Of a stretch of DNA of 26,258 nucleotides, positions 25,172 through 26,258 are shown piece by piece (position 1 is the stretch's first letter; every line of letters begins with the position of its first letter). Under the pieces are notes generated by a model. The model did no database searches. It was not told the DNA's origin and saw nothing but the letters and a program-made list of their open reading frames with translations. Made by a program: the position numbers and the translations under genes. The DNA is from a virus: positions 1 through 26,258 of IMG/VR virus record IMGVR_UViG_3300033273_000625. One strand, 5' to 3'.

Positions 25172-26191
25172 ATGGCGACTCTTCGCTCTGACATCATCAT
25201 CCCCGAGGTATTTACGCCTTATGTTATCGAGCAAACCACTCAGCGTGATGCCTTCTTGGCCTCTGGTGTGGTGCAACCGATGGCTGAGCTGAATGCCACT
25301 GAGGGCGGTGATTTTGTCAACGTTCCATTCTGGAAAGCAAATCTTTCTGGTGACTTTGAAGTTCTGTCTGACAGTTCTTCACTGACTCCCGGCAAGATCA
25401 CTGCTGATAAGCAAATCGGTGTGATCCTGCACCGTGGTCGTGCATTTGAAGCGCGTGATCTGGCAGCACTTGCTGCTGGTTCTGATCCTATGGCTGCCAT
25501 TGGTGCCAAGATCGCTGATTACGTTGCTAATCAGCGTCAAAAGGATCTGCTGTCTTGCCTTGGCGGTATTTTCGGTGCTGTCGGCACTGACAATGCTTCC
25601 GCTTCTTTCCAAGCACTCACCATTGATGGTGGTGGATCTGGCGAGACTGCACTTTCACCTCGTCACGTTGCTGAAGCTCGTGCTGTACTGGGTGATCAAG
25701 GCGACAAGCTTTCTGCCATTTGTATGCACAGCAATGTGTACTACGACTTGGTTGAGCGTCGTGCTATTGATTTCATCTATGACAACACTGGCGCTGCTGA
25801 CTCTGACGCAACTCAGGGTTCAACTGCAAACGCATTTGGCAACGTTTCCGTTCCGACCTTTATGGGTCTGCGCGTGATTGTTTCTGATGATGTGCAAACC
25901 AGCGGTTCTTCTCCTAACAAGAAGTTCGCTGTTTACTTCTTCACCGAAGGTGCTGTTGCTTCTGGCGAACAGCTTGCACTGCAGACTGAAACCGATCGTG
26001 ACATTCTCGCCAAGAGCGATGCAATGTCCATCGACCTTCACTATTGCTATCACCCTGTTGGTGCTAAGTGGGGCGTGACAACCACGAACCCAACTCGCGC
26101 ACAACTGGAAACCATTGGCAACTGGTCGAAGGTGTACGAAACCAAGAACATTGGTATCGTGCGTGCGACTGTGACCTCTAACTTCGATTGA
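25172..26191 (+). CDS. Major capsid protein
   Basis: A 339-aa protein with ATG 25172 and GAGGA 9 bases upstream. MATLRSDIIIPEVFTPYVIEQTTQRDAFLASGVV, the E-loop-like region GDFEVLSDSSSLTPGKITADKQIGVILHRGRAFEARDLAALAAGSDP, and a C-terminal strand set with KFAVYFFTEGAVASGEQLALQTETDRDI match a group of HK97-fold major capsid proteins common in siphophages. Codons are the most biased in the window (many GCT, CGT, ATC), as expected for a highly expressed gene. No N-terminal delta domain or protease gene beyond the separate scaffold is seen. Confidence 0.92.
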   Translation: MATLRSDIIIPEVFTPYVIEQTTQRDAFLASGVVQPMAELNATEGGDFVNVPFWKANLSGDFEVLSDSSSLTPGKITADKQIGVILHRGRAFEARDLAALAAGSDPMAAIGAKIADYVANQRQKDLLSCLGGIFGAVGTDNASASFQALTIDGGGSGETALSPRHVAEARAVLGDQGDKLSAICMHSNVYYDLVERRAIDFIYDNTGAADSDATQGSTANAFGNVSVPTFMGLRVIVSDDVQTSGSSPNKKFAVYFFTEGAVASGEQLALQTETDRDILAKSDAMSIDLHYCYHPVGAKWGVTTTNPTRAQLETIGNWSKVYETKNIGIVRATVTSNFD

Positions 26192-26205
26192 GGAGGTAAC
26201 TAATC

Positions 26206-26258
26206 ATGGCTTCTATCTTTGAACTAGGTGACATCCCTGGCGGTCTTCTGCCAGCGCA
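26206..26258 (+). CDS. Unknown protein following the capsid gene, 3' partial
   Basis: ATG 26206 with perfect AGGAGGT at 26191-26197, 8-base spacing, immediately after the capsid stop. The visible 17 residues read MASIFELGDIPGGLLPA. Too short to assign; a head-completion or second capsid-associated protein is expected here. Confidence 0.6.
   Translation, partial: MASIFELGDIPGGLLPA

Noticed and set aside
1-26258. CRISPR arrays, tRNA or rRNA genes
   Set aside because: No regular repeat-spacer arrangement and no T-loop/acceptor-stem pattern was found on reading; the iterons at 10790-10896 are a gene-internal repeat, not an array.

Overview
The window is a stretch of a double-stranded tailed-phage genome, most likely a cyanophage of a marine or freshwater picocyanobacterium. 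The head genes (TerS, TerL, DUF4055-type portal, MuF-like head protein, scaffold, HK97-fold capsid protein) and the short basic microproteins are of types common in cyanophages. Two regulators look cyanobacterial in origin: a complete group-2-like sigma-70 factor and a cyAbrB-family protein. Both ends cut through genes (a tail fibre on the left, an unnamed ORF after the capsid gene on the right). I see no integrase, DNA polymerase, tRNA, rRNA, IS element or CRISPR array.

Layout. 1-2.4 kb: end of a tail-fibre/adhesin gene and a tail-associated gene. 2.4-3.9 kb: small proteins and lysis genes, ending in a glucosaminidase-type endolysin; a 45-codon membrane ORF here ends on an A_AAA_AAG heptamer, a stop codon and a short hairpin, which looks like a -1 frameshift site. 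3.9-5.2 kb: HNH endonuclease, dCTP deaminase and two small ORFs. 5.2-9.0 kb, minus strand: a translationally coupled recombination operon (RecE-like exonuclease, ERF annealing protein, small HTH protein, SSB) ending in an intrinsic terminator placed exactly at the start of the sigma-factor gene. 9.0-12.6 kb: a small YRGV protein, RusA resolvase on the minus strand, then a rightward set led by an HTH replication protein that carries iterons inside its coding sequence (a lambda O-like origin), followed by small proteins including a ribbon-helix-helix regulator.

12.6-17 kb is built from short transcription cassettes. Several share one design: a sigma-70-like promoter, a hairpin at the predicted 5' end of the RNA, a C/A/U-rich stretch without Shine-Dalgarno, the word CCCGATTCA, then ATG. 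They carry an ASCH-like protein, a DUF932 protein and several orphan proteins, and most end in strong intrinsic terminators. Two intergenic stretches here share duplicated words.

17.1-26.3 kb is the rightward packaging and head module: ParB-like protein, ABC-ATPase fused to a GNAT domain, TerS, TerL, cyAbrB-like regulator, portal, small protein, MuF-like protein, three small basic proteins, scaffold, major capsid protein. The capsid gene is preceded by TATAAATA and a good Shine-Dalgarno sequence.

Taken together this suggests lambda-like initiation at iterons, a single-strand-annealing recombination system (Exo/ERF/SSB/RusA), headful or cos packaging by TerS/TerL, and phage control that relies on captured host transcription factors plus RNA-level switches. 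Functions are assigned from sequence patterns only; no database search was run.
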